From an uncultured Clostridia bacterium (GTDB lineage Bacteria > Bacillota > Clostridia > Oscillospirales > Acutalibacteraceae), in the NCBI GenBank assembly GCA_947623215.1, contig CANQGN010000004.1, positions 1 through 25,681 on the forward strand: a stretch of DNA of 25,681 bases, given 5' to 3'. Within the stretch, counting starts at the first letter, position 1, and each line of letters starts with the position of its first letter. Both the position numbers and the translations under genes were made by a program. Below are positions 1 through 7,638 of the stretch, piece after piece. The notes beneath the pieces were generated by a model. It saw nothing but the letters and a program-made list of their open reading frames with translations, was not told the origin of the DNA and searched no databases.

Positions 1-602
1 CTGGTGGTGCCGCCGTTGTTACCGCCGGTGGTGCCGCCGTTGTTACCGCCGGTGGTGCCGGTGGTGCCGGGTTTTTTACCGGTCTGGCTGGCAATCACGG
101 CCTGCTGGCTTTCTACCTTTTCCTGTTCTTTAACGGTAGAGGTAATTTGCGCCGCCGTGACCACGTTAATGGTCATGTGAACCTTCGCGGTGGTTTCGCC
201 GTCGGCGTACACCTCAAACACCATATCTTTGGCAACGACGGTTTTGGGATCGGTGACTTCCTTACCGTCTTTGTCGCTGAGTTTAATGGAGAAGCCGTCT
301 TTCGCCTTCACCAGCGAAAGGAAGGTTTCAACCGTTGTATTTTCGGCCACTTCCATGACCACCGTGCCGTCGTCGCCCGGAATTAAAATTACAACGTCTT
401 TTCCATCTTTGTCTTTGTTGATGGTGTAGGGGTCATCTTGCGATACTTCCACCATAACGTCCTCCGGCACCGAAACGACCGTATTCGTATCGCTCACGTC
501 GGTCGCGGTGGGGGCGTCGTCTTTGGCGCAGGCAGCAAACATGCCCACGGCCAGAAGCAGCGCAAGCGCAAGGCTTAACATTCTCGCCATGCTTGTTTTC
601 AT
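1..602 (-). CDS. Solute-binding lipoprotein, N-terminal part (cut by window edge)
   Basis: This is the first 200 codons of a protein whose remainder lies left of the window. I read it by translating the minus strand from the ATG at 600-602, preceded by AAAGGAGATG. It opens MKTSMARMLSLALALLL and reaches a lipobox-like FAAC with Cys25, so it is probably a surface lipoprotein. Residues about 40-148 form a beta-rich domain nearly identical to that of the binding protein at 996-2864, followed by a Gly/Thr/Asn linker. By this similarity the missing part is probably a family 1 extracellular solute-binding domain, but that cannot be seen here. It has its own promoter (750-778) and lies beyond the terminator of the upstream gene, so it is a separate transcription unit. 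The similarity extends through the ribosome site, which points to a fairly recent tandem duplication. Confidence 0.8.
   Translation of the reverse strand, partial: MKTSMARMLSLALALLLAVGMFAACAKDDAPTATDVSDTNTVVSVPEDVMVEVSQDDPYTINKDKDGKDVVILIPGDDGTVVMEVAENTTVETFLSLVKAKDGFSIKLSDKDGKEVTDPKTVVAKDMVFEVYADGETTAKVHMTINVVTAAQITSTVKEQEKVESQQAVIASQTGKKPGTTGTTGGNNGGTTGGNNGGTT
3..68. repeat. 24-bp tandem repeat in the linker of the left-edge lipoprotein
   Basis: Two perfect copies of a 24-bp unit occupy 3-26 and 27-50, followed by two 9-bp partial copies (GGTGGTGCC, 51-68). In the coding frame the unit gives an eight-residue Gly/Thr/Asn stretch (GGNNGGTT). The array may continue left of the window. The unit length is a multiple of three, so copy-number change would alter linker length without breaking the frame. 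Confidence 0.85.
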
Positions 603-664
603 ACTCCGTGACATCTCCTTTAAAAATAAAATACACCGTTTATTAAAGCCCCGGCAACGGCCGA

Positions 665-683
665 GGTTTTAACCCTTTTAACC
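665..683. repeat. Short 9-bp tandem repeat in a 5' leader
   Basis: On the minus strand the sequence reads GGTTAAAAG then GGTTAAAAC, two nine-base units in tandem, about 70 bp downstream of the -10 element of the left-edge gene. The gap 603-995 otherwise holds the promoter at 750-778 and the hairpin cluster at 819-954. The repeat could be a regulator site or chance; no known motif is recognised. Confidence 0.4.
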
Positions 684-749
684 GCATTTTCAACGCCCGC
701 CGGCAGGGTCGGCCGACGGAATTCGACAAAGCGGTTCCCTTGCTCTACT

Positions 750-778
750 ATTTTAGCACAAATAGCGCCGAATTGCAA
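750..778 (-). promoter_or_regulatory. Sigma-A-type promoter for the left-edge binding protein
   Basis: On the minus strand TTGCAA (773-778) and TAAAAT (750-755) are separated by exactly 17 bp. The predicted start, near 743, leaves a leader of about 140 nt before the ATG at 602. The site sits downstream of the terminator at 898-954, which supports independent expression of this gene. Confidence 0.65.
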
Positions 779-818
779 GCGAAATTTTTGGCCAACAATC
801 ATTTCTATGAAAGGCCCA

Positions 819-889
819 CGCCCCCGCCCTGTAAATCGGGCGTTGGGGGCGAAAACAGGGGGATTTTCCCCCCGCCGGGCAGGGGAAAA
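819..889. other. Two GC-rich hairpins between binding-protein genes
   Basis: Hairpin one spans 819-851, with arms CGCCCCCGCCC and GGGC...GGGGGCG and a three-base bulge. Hairpin two spans 864-889 (TTTTCCCC paired with GGGGAAAA). They lie just downstream, in the minus sense, of the terminator at 898-954 and upstream of the promoter at 750-778. They probably back up termination or block read-through. Neither has a clear uridine tract on the minus strand. Confidence 0.55.
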
Positions 890-897
890 CAAAGAGC

Positions 898-954
898 AAA
901 AAAGGGGCAAAGAGCGCCGGCCCTCCGCTTTTGGCGGAGCGTGGCCGGCGCCCT
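898..954 (-). terminator. Strong intrinsic terminator of the transport operon
   Basis: On the minus strand a 12-bp outer stem (943-954 with 911-922, one G-A mismatch) carries an inner stem CTCCGC/GCGGAG. It is followed by TTTGCCCCTTTTTT ending at 898. It lies 42 bp after the stop codon of the binding protein at 996-2864, so it closes the long leftward operon. Confidence 0.85.
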
Positions 955-995
955 GCGGCGACTTACCGTAAAAAAGCGTTTTTTGCCGTGCCCGG

Positions 996-2864
996 TTACT
1001 GGTTATAGAGCGGGGCGTAGTAGTCGTCGCACTGTTTTTGCGCTTTGGATTTGAGCGACTGCATGGTTTGGGCGGGGGTGGCGTGGTTGAGCTCATAAAC
1101 CGAGCGGTCGGTCTCGGACGAAATGGAAGAATCGAACACGCCGGAGGAATACTCGGGGGTCATGTTGGTCACCACCCACTTGTAAATCTCCTGCGCGGTC
1201 TTGTCATACCCGTTGCGGGCAATGTCTGCCACCGCGTTGTTAATGAGGCGGGTAGAAGCGCCGGCAACGCCGTTCAGCCATTTGGCAATCACTTCGCCGC
1301 GCGCGGTCTCAATGCCCTTGGGCACCATGTACACCTGACCGTCGTAGGTACCGTTAATATAGTTCTTCTGGTCGGGGCCCATGGGGGTAAGTACAAAGCC
1401 GCAGGGGAAGTCGGCGCCGGCAGCGATAGTGGGATAATACTGGAAGGAGGAGCAGAACATGGCGGCCTGCCCGGCGATGAAGTGGTTAATGCAGGTGTCA
1501 ATGGAGGCCCAGTAATCCCAGCTCTTATCGTCTTTCTTCATGCTGCGCAGCCATTCCATGGCTTTTATGGATTCTTCCCCGCAAAGGGTGGCCTCTACCC
1601 GGCCGTTTTTCATGAGGGCGGTGCCGCCGGCGTTGCCGGTCATGGCCATGCCGATGATATTGGTGTTAGAGGTAAAGCCGTAAATGGCGGTTTTGCCGGA
1701 GGCGTCAATAACCGTGCACTTGGCGGCCACCTCGCGGAAGGCGTCAAAATTCCATTTCTTGTCGTTATACAGCTTGGCGATGTCGATACCCTTGGCGTAG
1801 CGGTTCACGATGTCTTTGTTATAAATCACGCCGGTGGGGTTTACAGCCATAGCCGGGAAGGAAATGCCGAAGGCCTTGCCGTTAAAGGTGCAGGACTCGG
1901 TTACCGCCGTTTGGTAGGCTTTTTTGTTTAAGCCCTTCAGGCTCCACAGGTTGACCGCGCAGTTGCGGCGGGCAATGTGGCGGCACTGCACCAGCGAGAT
2001 GTGGTAAACGTCTGCGCTGGGCTTGCCGGTTTGCACCTCGTTTACAATGGTGTTCACGCAGGTGTTGTAATCCAGCCCGTTGATTTCGGTTTTGATGCCC
2101 TGCCGTTTTTCTAAATTGCTGAGCACCGAATGCCAAACCTGGCCGTCGGCGTCGCTGGCGCCGTACTCAAACGCCCACAGCGAGCGCAGGGCAATGGTTT
2201 CTTCCTTTACGGGGGTCTCGACTTTGCTTACCGGTTTGCTGCCGGGGGCTGTGCTGCCCGGGTTGCTGGCGGGGGCTTTGCTTACCGGGCTGCTGCCGGG
2301 GTTGCTGCTGCCGGTCGTGCCGGCGGCGCCGGGTTTCTTACCGGTCTGGCTGGCAATCACGGCCTGCTGGCTTTCTACCTTTTGCTGTTCTTTTACGGTA
2401 GAGGTAATTTGCGCCGCCGTGACCACGTTAATGGTCATGTGCACCTTGGCGGTGGTCTCGCCGTCGGCAAATACTTCAAAGGTCATGTCTTTGGCGATGA
2501 CGGTTTTGGGGTCGGTAATTTCTTTGCCGTCTTTATCGCTGAGCTTTATGGTAAAGCCGTCTTTGGCTTTCACCAGCGACAAAAAGGTTTCAACTGTGGT
2601 TTTTTCGGCCACTTCCATAACCACGGTGCCGTCGTCGCTGGGGATTAAAATCACCACGTCTTTGCCGTCTTTGTCTTTGTTTATGGTGTAGGGGTCGTCT
2701 TGCGATACTTCCACCATCACGTCCTCCGGCACCGAAACGACGGTTTCGGTATCGGCAACGTCGGTAGCGGTGGGGGCGTCGTCTTTGGCGCAGGCGGCAA
2801 AGGCGCCCACAGTAAGAAACATCGCAAGCGCAAGGCTGAGTATTCTCGCCAGACTGGTTTTCAT
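996..2864 (-). CDS. Extracellular solute-binding lipoprotein (family 1), 622 aa
   Basis: It probably captures a sugar or oligosaccharide for the permease pair just upstream. The signal peptide ends at a lipobox-like FAAC (Cys25), though Phe at -3 is unusual. Residues about 45-150 form a beta-rich domain with a pattern common in Firmicutes surface proteins (VETFLSLV, then KDGKEITDPKTV and FADGETTAKVHMTI). A low-complexity Gly/Ser/Pro/Lys linker (about 175-220) follows, then a solute-binding domain (about 225-622) with typical elements such as ADVYHISL, GVIYNKDIV and YMVPKGIE. At 622 aa it is longer than the usual 400-550 because of the added N-terminal domain. AAGGAGATG precedes the ATG. It is last in the operon and separated from the permease gene by 114 bp holding a hairpin. 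The true substrate is unknown. Confidence 0.92.
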   Translation of the reverse strand: MKTSLARILSLALAMFLTVGAFAACAKDDAPTATDVADTETVVSVPEDVMVEVSQDDPYTINKDKDGKDVVILIPSDDGTVVMEVAEKTTVETFLSLVKAKDGFTIKLSDKDGKEITDPKTVIAKDMTFEVFADGETTAKVHMTINVVTAAQITSTVKEQQKVESQQAVIASQTGKKPGAAGTTGSSNPGSSPVSKAPASNPGSTAPGSKPVSKVETPVKEETIALRSLWAFEYGASDADGQVWHSVLSNLEKRQGIKTEINGLDYNTCVNTIVNEVQTGKPSADVYHISLVQCRHIARRNCAVNLWSLKGLNKKAYQTAVTESCTFNGKAFGISFPAMAVNPTGVIYNKDIVNRYAKGIDIAKLYNDKKWNFDAFREVAAKCTVIDASGKTAIYGFTSNTNIIGMAMTGNAGGTALMKNGRVEATLCGEESIKAMEWLRSMKKDDKSWDYWASIDTCINHFIAGQAAMFCSSFQYYPTIAAGADFPCGFVLTPMGPDQKNYINGTYDGQVYMVPKGIETARGEVIAKWLNGVAGASTRLINNAVADIARNGYDKTAQEIYKWVVTNMTPEYSSGVFDSSISSETDRSVYELNHATPAQTMQSLKSKAQKQCDDYYAPLYNQ

Positions 2865-2901
2865 AACTCCGTTCCATCTCCTTCATGGTAAGGTCTGACT
2901 A

Positions 2902-2934
2902 ACGCCCCGCCGCCGAAGCTGGGCGACGGGGCGC
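2902..2934 (-). other. Intercistronic hairpin between permease and binding protein
   Basis: A stem of about 12 bp with one mismatch (ACGCCCCGCCGCC against GGCGACGGGGCGC, loop GAAGCTG) fills most of the 114-bp gap. On the minus strand it has no uridine tract, so it is not a standard terminator. A position between permease and binding-protein genes fits an mRNA-stability or partial-attenuation element that sets different expression levels. That role is inferred. Confidence 0.6.
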
Positions 2935-2978
2935 TTTGCAGATTGTTTGGTTTACCCGGTTTTAGGCTAAGACAACCG

Positions 2979-3974
2979 TTAGCCGACGATACCGCTTTGC
3001 GAAATGCCCTGTACAAAGAACTTTTGGCCAAAGAGGTAAACTATGGCCAGCGGCGCCACCACCAGCAAAATGCCGGTGCCCACCAGGGCGGAGCGGAAGT
3101 TGCCGGTAAAGTAGGGGTCATTTTGGTTGTAGGTTTGCAGGGCGTTTAATTGCAACGAGAGCGGCTGAAAGCTGCTGCGCTGCAAAAAGATAGCGGAGTA
3201 GTAGTTATCCGTCCACTGCCAGGAGAAAGAGAAGAGGCCAATGGTCACCATCATGGGCACGGCGTTGGGCAGCATTAAGCGGAAGAACACGCCAAAGTGA
3301 CCCGAACCGTCTATCATGCCGGCTTCTTCGATGGCCGTGGGCAGCCCGCGGAAGAACTGGCGCATCATGTAAATATACAGCGAGTTCTTAAAGGCAATGC
3401 CGGTAGCAGAAAGCAGCACAAAGGGCCATACGCCGTCGGTAATATCAATCGACCCTAACCCAAACAGGGAGAACAACCCCAGCGGGTCAAAGAAGGTAAA
3501 CTGCATATACAGCGGGGTCATAACCACCTGCGGGGGAATAAGCAGCACCACAATCACGCAGGCAAACAGCAGCCCGCGCAGCGGGAACTTATAGCGGGCA
3601 AAGCCGTAAGCCACCAGCGTGCAGCTGAAAATTTGCAAAAACGAGCAAATGAGGCAAAGAATGACTGTGCTGCCAAGCGACTTCCAGTAGTCCATAATGC
3701 CAAGGGTGGTAACCAGCGTTTCAAGCGAAAAGGTTTTGGCCACGTATTTCACCGTGGTGTCGGCCAAATCTTCGTAGCTGAGCAGCATGGTGCATATCTT
3801 CTCAATAAAGGGGAAAAGAATTAAGAACACAATGCCGATGAGAATGATATGGCACAGGCCGTTTGAGAGCAGCTGCCCCATGCGGGATTTGTTAAAAACC
3901 CGGCCTGCTTTTCTTTTAAAAGAGCGCCGCTGTTTGGGGGCGGGCATTTTTTCTACAGCTTCCAAGTTTGTCAC
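2979..3974 (-). CDS. Carbohydrate ABC transporter permease, MalG type (second pair)
   Basis: Inner-membrane permease half of a CUT1-type sugar importer. Several hydrophobic segments are visible (IILIGIVFLILFPFI near residue 45, then four or five more). The cytoplasmic EAA loop that contacts the ATPase reads EEAGMIDGSGHFGVFFRLML, followed by PNAVP, which is diagnostic of MalG-like subunits. The protein ends shortly after the last membrane segment, as is usual. The GTG at 3972-3974 lies almost on top of its GGGAGG, so translation may instead begin at the TTG ending at 3965 (10-base spacing) or the ATG ending at 3947. It follows the MalF-type gene by 9 bp, so the two are co-translated partners. 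Confidence 0.93.
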   Translation of the reverse strand: MTNLEAVEKMPAPKQRRSFKRKAGRVFNKSRMGQLLSNGLCHIILIGIVFLILFPFIEKICTMLLSYEDLADTTVKYVAKTFSLETLVTTLGIMDYWKSLGSTVILCLICSFLQIFSCTLVAYGFARYKFPLRGLLFACVIVVLLIPPQVVMTPLYMQFTFFDPLGLFSLFGLGSIDITDGVWPFVLLSATGIAFKNSLYIYMMRQFFRGLPTAIEEAGMIDGSGHFGVFFRLMLPNAVPMMVTIGLFSFSWQWTDNYYSAIFLQRSSFQPLSLQLNALQTYNQNDPYFTGNFRSALVGTGILLVVAPLAIVYLFGQKFFVQGISQSGIVG

Positions 3975-3983
3975 ACCTCCCGG

Positions 3984-4973
3984 TTACTTGTTCTCGTAAA
4001 AGACGAAATGGTTAATGAGCGGTACCACAATGGCAATGAGCACGCCCACCACGGCGAGGTAAACAATGGAACGGGCGGAAGCGTCTTCATACACACCGCG
4101 GCTGATGAGCTCGTAAATGGCGTCCATGGTTTTGTTGCCGTACTGGGTAAAGGAGTCGACGATGGTGTAAACCGTGTTCACCAGTATGAGCGGGCTTATC
4201 ATGGGTATGGTGATTTTCCAAAAGCTCTCCCACCAGGTGGCGCCCTCTACCGTGGCGGATTCGTAAATAGAGGGAGAAATGGATTGCAGCCCGGCGAGAA
4301 AGATGATAAGCTGCACACCCGAGCAGGTAACAATGGTGTAAAGGTTGCTGATGGCGCTGACCACTATGGAAGTGAGCGTTTCGCTGATGTTGAGCGATTC
4401 GAGCAGAATCTCCAAGCTGAAGTCAGAGAACAGCCCCCCCGCGCTGGCGGCGCCGGCGATTTCAAGCTGGGCTACGCCGGTGGCCTCTACCGAAAAGTTC
4501 TCGGCCTTGGCAATAATACCGGTAGCCACAATAACCGGCAAAAACAGAATGGCGCGGTAAAAGCCCTTACCGGCAATGTTGCGGTTCAAAATGGTGGCCA
4601 TAATCAGCGAGTAGAGCAATATAATGACCACGTTTAAGAACATGGTGGTCATAGACTCCTGAATGCCGCGCACAAAGTCGGGGTCGCGGTTAAAGGCGTC
4701 TAAGTAATGGGAGAACCCGGCAGACTCTAAGTGGTAGCCGCCCGCCTCCATAACAATGGTGCTGAGCGAAAACCGCACGGCCTCTACAATGGCGGGAATG
4801 TACAAAATGGCAAGACCAATCACAAAGGGGAGCACAAACCAGTAACCGGTCAGGTTGCGGCGGGTAACCAAATCCAGCGAATGCAGCCCAAAGCGGCGTT
4901 TGCCCCCCGCCAAGGGGGAAGCCGCAGCCTCCGCCGCGCCGGCCGGTTTCTCCTTTTTCGGAAACTTTAACAT
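3984..4973 (-). CDS. Sugar ABC transporter permease, MalF/LplB type (second pair)
   Basis: Partner permease of the MalG-type subunit encoded just downstream. I place the start at the ATG ending at 4973 (MLKFPKKEKPAG), because AAAGGAGG lies nine bases ahead of it; the longer frame to 5012 would overlap the previous gene. That gives 329 aa. Hydrophobic segments include YWFVLPFVIGLAILYIPAIV and MTTMFLNVVIILLYSLIMAT. The EAA loop reads YESATVEGATWWESFWKITI. The stretch between the third membrane segment and the EAA-proximal segment is unusual: about 60 residues (FSVEATGVAQLEIAG onward) that look soluble and Ser/Ala/Glu-rich. The stop codon of the upstream lipoprotein gene is only 4 bp away, suggesting translational coupling. 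Confidence 0.93.
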   Translation of the reverse strand: MLKFPKKEKPAGAAEAAASPLAGGKRRFGLHSLDLVTRRNLTGYWFVLPFVIGLAILYIPAIVEAVRFSLSTIVMEAGGYHLESAGFSHYLDAFNRDPDFVRGIQESMTTMFLNVVIILLYSLIMATILNRNIAGKGFYRAILFLPVIVATGIIAKAENFSVEATGVAQLEIAGAASAGGLFSDFSLEILLESLNISETLTSIVVSAISNLYTIVTCSGVQLIIFLAGLQSISPSIYESATVEGATWWESFWKITIPMISPLILVNTVYTIVDSFTQYGNKTMDAIYELISRGVYEDASARSIVYLAVVGVLIAIVVPLINHFVFYENK

Positions 4974-4977
4974 CTGG

Positions 4978-7569
4978 TTAACCCTCCTTTGCGGCGGCGT
5001 CGGCACGGGCAAAGCCCCTGGCCGGAACCGTAACGCCCTGATAGCGGTAGTCGGTCTGGCTGTAATTCACCAGCACCTGCGCGCCGTTTTCATAAGTGGT
5101 CATGTATACGTCCGGCGCGACCATTTTATGGTCCTCTATGGTGCTGCCCTGGCAGCCGTTTAACACGGCGGCCGCGGCGGCGTAATCTTCGGTGGCCTTT
5201 TGCAGCCAGTGGTCGGCGTTGGTAGAGTAAAGCTCCGAGTAGTTGGTGTATTTCACCATTTCGGCCGGCGCGCTGTTGAGGGTGTAGCTCAAATTGGCGC
5301 CGAACTCTACGCTTTTCAGCAGTTGCAGGTCGTAATCGTCCGCCAGATTCATGGAAGTACCGGCAAAGGGAACGTAGCCGTGCAGCACAATGGCAAGGAA
5401 GGGAACCTCCTGCTTTTCAAACGACAGGTTGCTGCACCCCATAGAAACGTCCAGCGCCTCGCTGGCATAGGGCAGGGCGTAAGCGTTGGCGCCCTCTACC
5501 ATAACCGGCATTTGCTCCGAGAGCTGCTGCAGCACGGTTACCATGTCGTCTTCCACACCGTCGCGGTATTTGACCCGGTCCTCGGTAAAGTCGGTAAAGA
5601 GCTGGTTGGCCACGGTAGAAAGGGCTACCCCCGGTACCTCCAGCTTTTGCAGCTTGCCGGTTATGCCGGGCAGGCGTTTTACCACTTCGCCGCTTTTGAC
5701 TACAATGCGGTTTAAATCGGCGGTTACGCCGTCTGTCCACAAGTCGCTCTCATACCAGTTAATGAGCGTGCCGTCTATAAACTTGGAATGCCAGGTGGCG
5801 TTTGAAAGGCTGGTGGAGTATTTTTCCATAATCAGCTCCACGTTAGGGTAAACCCGGCCGCCCTTTTCGGTTACGTAGGCCATAAAGTCGGTCATGTCGC
5901 CCCGGCCGCCTATTACGCCGCTTACTTTGCCGATGTTCGAGAGCTTGTTGACGTAGGCGTCGTTATACCAGTTATTGTAGCGCACGGCTATGTTGGTAAT
6001 GCCCGCCTCGTTTAAGCGGTCGTAAATGCCCTGCGCCTGCTCAAAGGTGGTAAGGGCCACCTTTTTGTTGTAGGCATAGCCCAAAAAGTTCTCTTTGCGC
6101 AGCACCATGCCGTAGGTGTCGTAGTAAAAACGCAGGGTATCGTCTGCCACACGGTCGTGCCCGCTGAACAGGTAGTTGCGCACCGCCTTGGCCATATCTA
6201 CATACGTTAAGCTATCGCCGGAAATAAAGCGGTAGTCCAGCGCTATGTTGCCGGTGTAGGGGTCAGAGGCGTAGCGCTGCATGGTAGCGCTGGCGGTCGC
6301 GCCGTTAGAAACGAAGGTCTCGAACGGGTGAATGATGTAGCTGCCGCCAATGTAGGCGTAGGGGTAGACGTCGTTTTTGGGGTGGCACTCTACCGTGCCG
6401 ACCGCCGCGCCGTCTGAAACGTAGGCCACAAAGGCGTTTTTGCCGGTGTTGATACCGTAAACCGGCAGGGAGGCCTGCTGCATGTTTTCGGCTACTTCTT
6501 CCGTCCACAGGCTGCGGTCGGCGCCGTAGAAGGGCAGGCCAATGGAGGCCATGGTTTTGACTTCGGTATCAATCATGGCGCCGCTGCCGTCCGGCAGGAA
6601 CATTTCGCCGCTGCCGGCGGTTACCGCGCCAAAGTAGGGCAGCACCTCTATGGAGTGCAGGCGGAAGGCGTTGTCGTTATACTCTACCACGTCCATGGGC
6701 ACGTTTACGCTCAGGCCCTCGGGGGTTAAGGTATAGTCAAGCGCCACGGTAAACTGCGGGGCGTCGGGCAGCGAGTAGCCGTACCCGGCGGCGTCGTAGG
6801 CTTCTTCCAAAAACTCCAGGTCTACAATGCCCCGCAGGTAGTCGTTGTAGCACTGCTGCTTTACTACCTTAGAGGTGGTGGCGCACTGGTAAATGGTGTC
6901 GCCGGGCGAGAAGTTTTTGTATTGCAGCTTGTAGCGGTCAATCAGCTCGGGGTCTACTTCGTCGTACACCAACGGCTCGTAGTAAAAGCTCAAGGTCTCG
7001 GCGTCTTCCGGCGAAAGCTGACCAAACAGCCGGTCGTAATATTCCTGCGTGAGCACCATGGGCATGTAAAAATCGTCTACGTTTTGGCCAATGCGGTAAA
7101 CAATGCGCAGGCCGTTCTCACGCTCAAAATATTTCACCGTGGGGTTGTACTCGTCGTTTTCCATCACGGCGTACTGGTAGCTGTTGTAAAGCACCTCGGT
7201 GTTGCTGGAGTTGTAGTAAGAAATCAACACCTGCGAGCGGTAGTCATAGGCAATTTCTTCATTGCTGATGGCGGCAACCTCTTCTTCGCCCAGGTTAGAC
7301 TTCCACAGGTAGCCGCTGGCTTTCACGTACACCCCAATGGTAGAGGTGGCTTCGTCCAGCAGCAGCTGGTAGCGGTCGTTTTCGGCCACCAGGGTGAGGC
7401 CGTGGCTTACCCCCAGCGGCGTGTAGGGCACGCCGTCATTCAGCAAATCGGTCTGCTCCGCCCCGTCTTCACCGGCAGGCGCAGCGTCGTCTTTGGCGCA
7501 GCCTGCCGCCGAAAGCAGCAGGCACAAACACAGCAAGACCAGAAATGGTTTATACAGTATGCGCTTCAT
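4978..7569 (-). CDS. Large DUF5696-like lipoprotein, possible glycoside-hydrolase fold
   Basis: An 863-aa extracytoplasmic lipoprotein. The second of two adjacent ATGs (7567-7569) has the better spacing from GGGAG. The signal peptide ends at a clear lipobox LSAAGC (Cys24). A beta-rich N-terminal half contains FLPDGSGAMID and LPVYGINTGKNAFVAYVSDG, which resemble the DUF5696 family as I remember it. After about residue 490 an alternating helix/strand region (ALTTFEQAQGIYDRLNEAG, ITNIAVRYNNWYND, then GGRVYPNVELIMEKYS) looks like a TIM barrel of glycoside-hydrolase type. Family members are known next to sugar ABC genes but have no established biochemical role. Its place between two permease pairs suggests it binds or cleaves the imported glycan at the cell surface. 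The family match is from memory; catalytic residues are not identified. Confidence 0.75.
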   Translation of the reverse strand: MKRILYKPFLVLLCLCLLLSAAGCAKDDAAPAGEDGAEQTDLLNDGVPYTPLGVSHGLTLVAENDRYQLLLDEATSTIGVYVKASGYLWKSNLGEEEVAAISNEEIAYDYRSQVLISYYNSSNTEVLYNSYQYAVMENDEYNPTVKYFERENGLRIVYRIGQNVDDFYMPMVLTQEYYDRLFGQLSPEDAETLSFYYEPLVYDEVDPELIDRYKLQYKNFSPGDTIYQCATTSKVVKQQCYNDYLRGIVDLEFLEEAYDAAGYGYSLPDAPQFTVALDYTLTPEGLSVNVPMDVVEYNDNAFRLHSIEVLPYFGAVTAGSGEMFLPDGSGAMIDTEVKTMASIGLPFYGADRSLWTEEVAENMQQASLPVYGINTGKNAFVAYVSDGAAVGTVECHPKNDVYPYAYIGGSYIIHPFETFVSNGATASATMQRYASDPYTGNIALDYRFISGDSLTYVDMAKAVRNYLFSGHDRVADDTLRFYYDTYGMVLRKENFLGYAYNKKVALTTFEQAQGIYDRLNEAGITNIAVRYNNWYNDAYVNKLSNIGKVSGVIGGRGDMTDFMAYVTEKGGRVYPNVELIMEKYSTSLSNATWHSKFIDGTLINWYESDLWTDGVTADLNRIVVKSGEVVKRLPGITGKLQKLEVPGVALSTVANQLFTDFTEDRVKYRDGVEDDMVTVLQQLSEQMPVMVEGANAYALPYASEALDVSMGCSNLSFEKQEVPFLAIVLHGYVPFAGTSMNLADDYDLQLLKSVEFGANLSYTLNSAPAEMVKYTNYSELYSTNADHWLQKATEDYAAAAAVLNGCQGSTIEDHKMVAPDVYMTTYENGAQVLVNYSQTDYRYQGVTVPARGFARADAAAKEG

Positions 7570-7638
7570 CATAAGCTCCCATCCGTTCTGCCGCCCGCGC
7601 GGCAAAATTTGTGCGTATCGTACCCGTTTTGCAGTGCG

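Noticed and set aside
3..68. CRISPR array at the left edge
   Set aside because: The repeats are directly adjacent without spacers and translate in frame as a protein linker.
1038..1931. A 297-codon open frame on the plus strand opposite the 622-aa binding protein
   Set aside because: It is Gly/His/Val-rich shadow sequence opposite a clear binding-protein gene, with no family resemblance or ribosome site.
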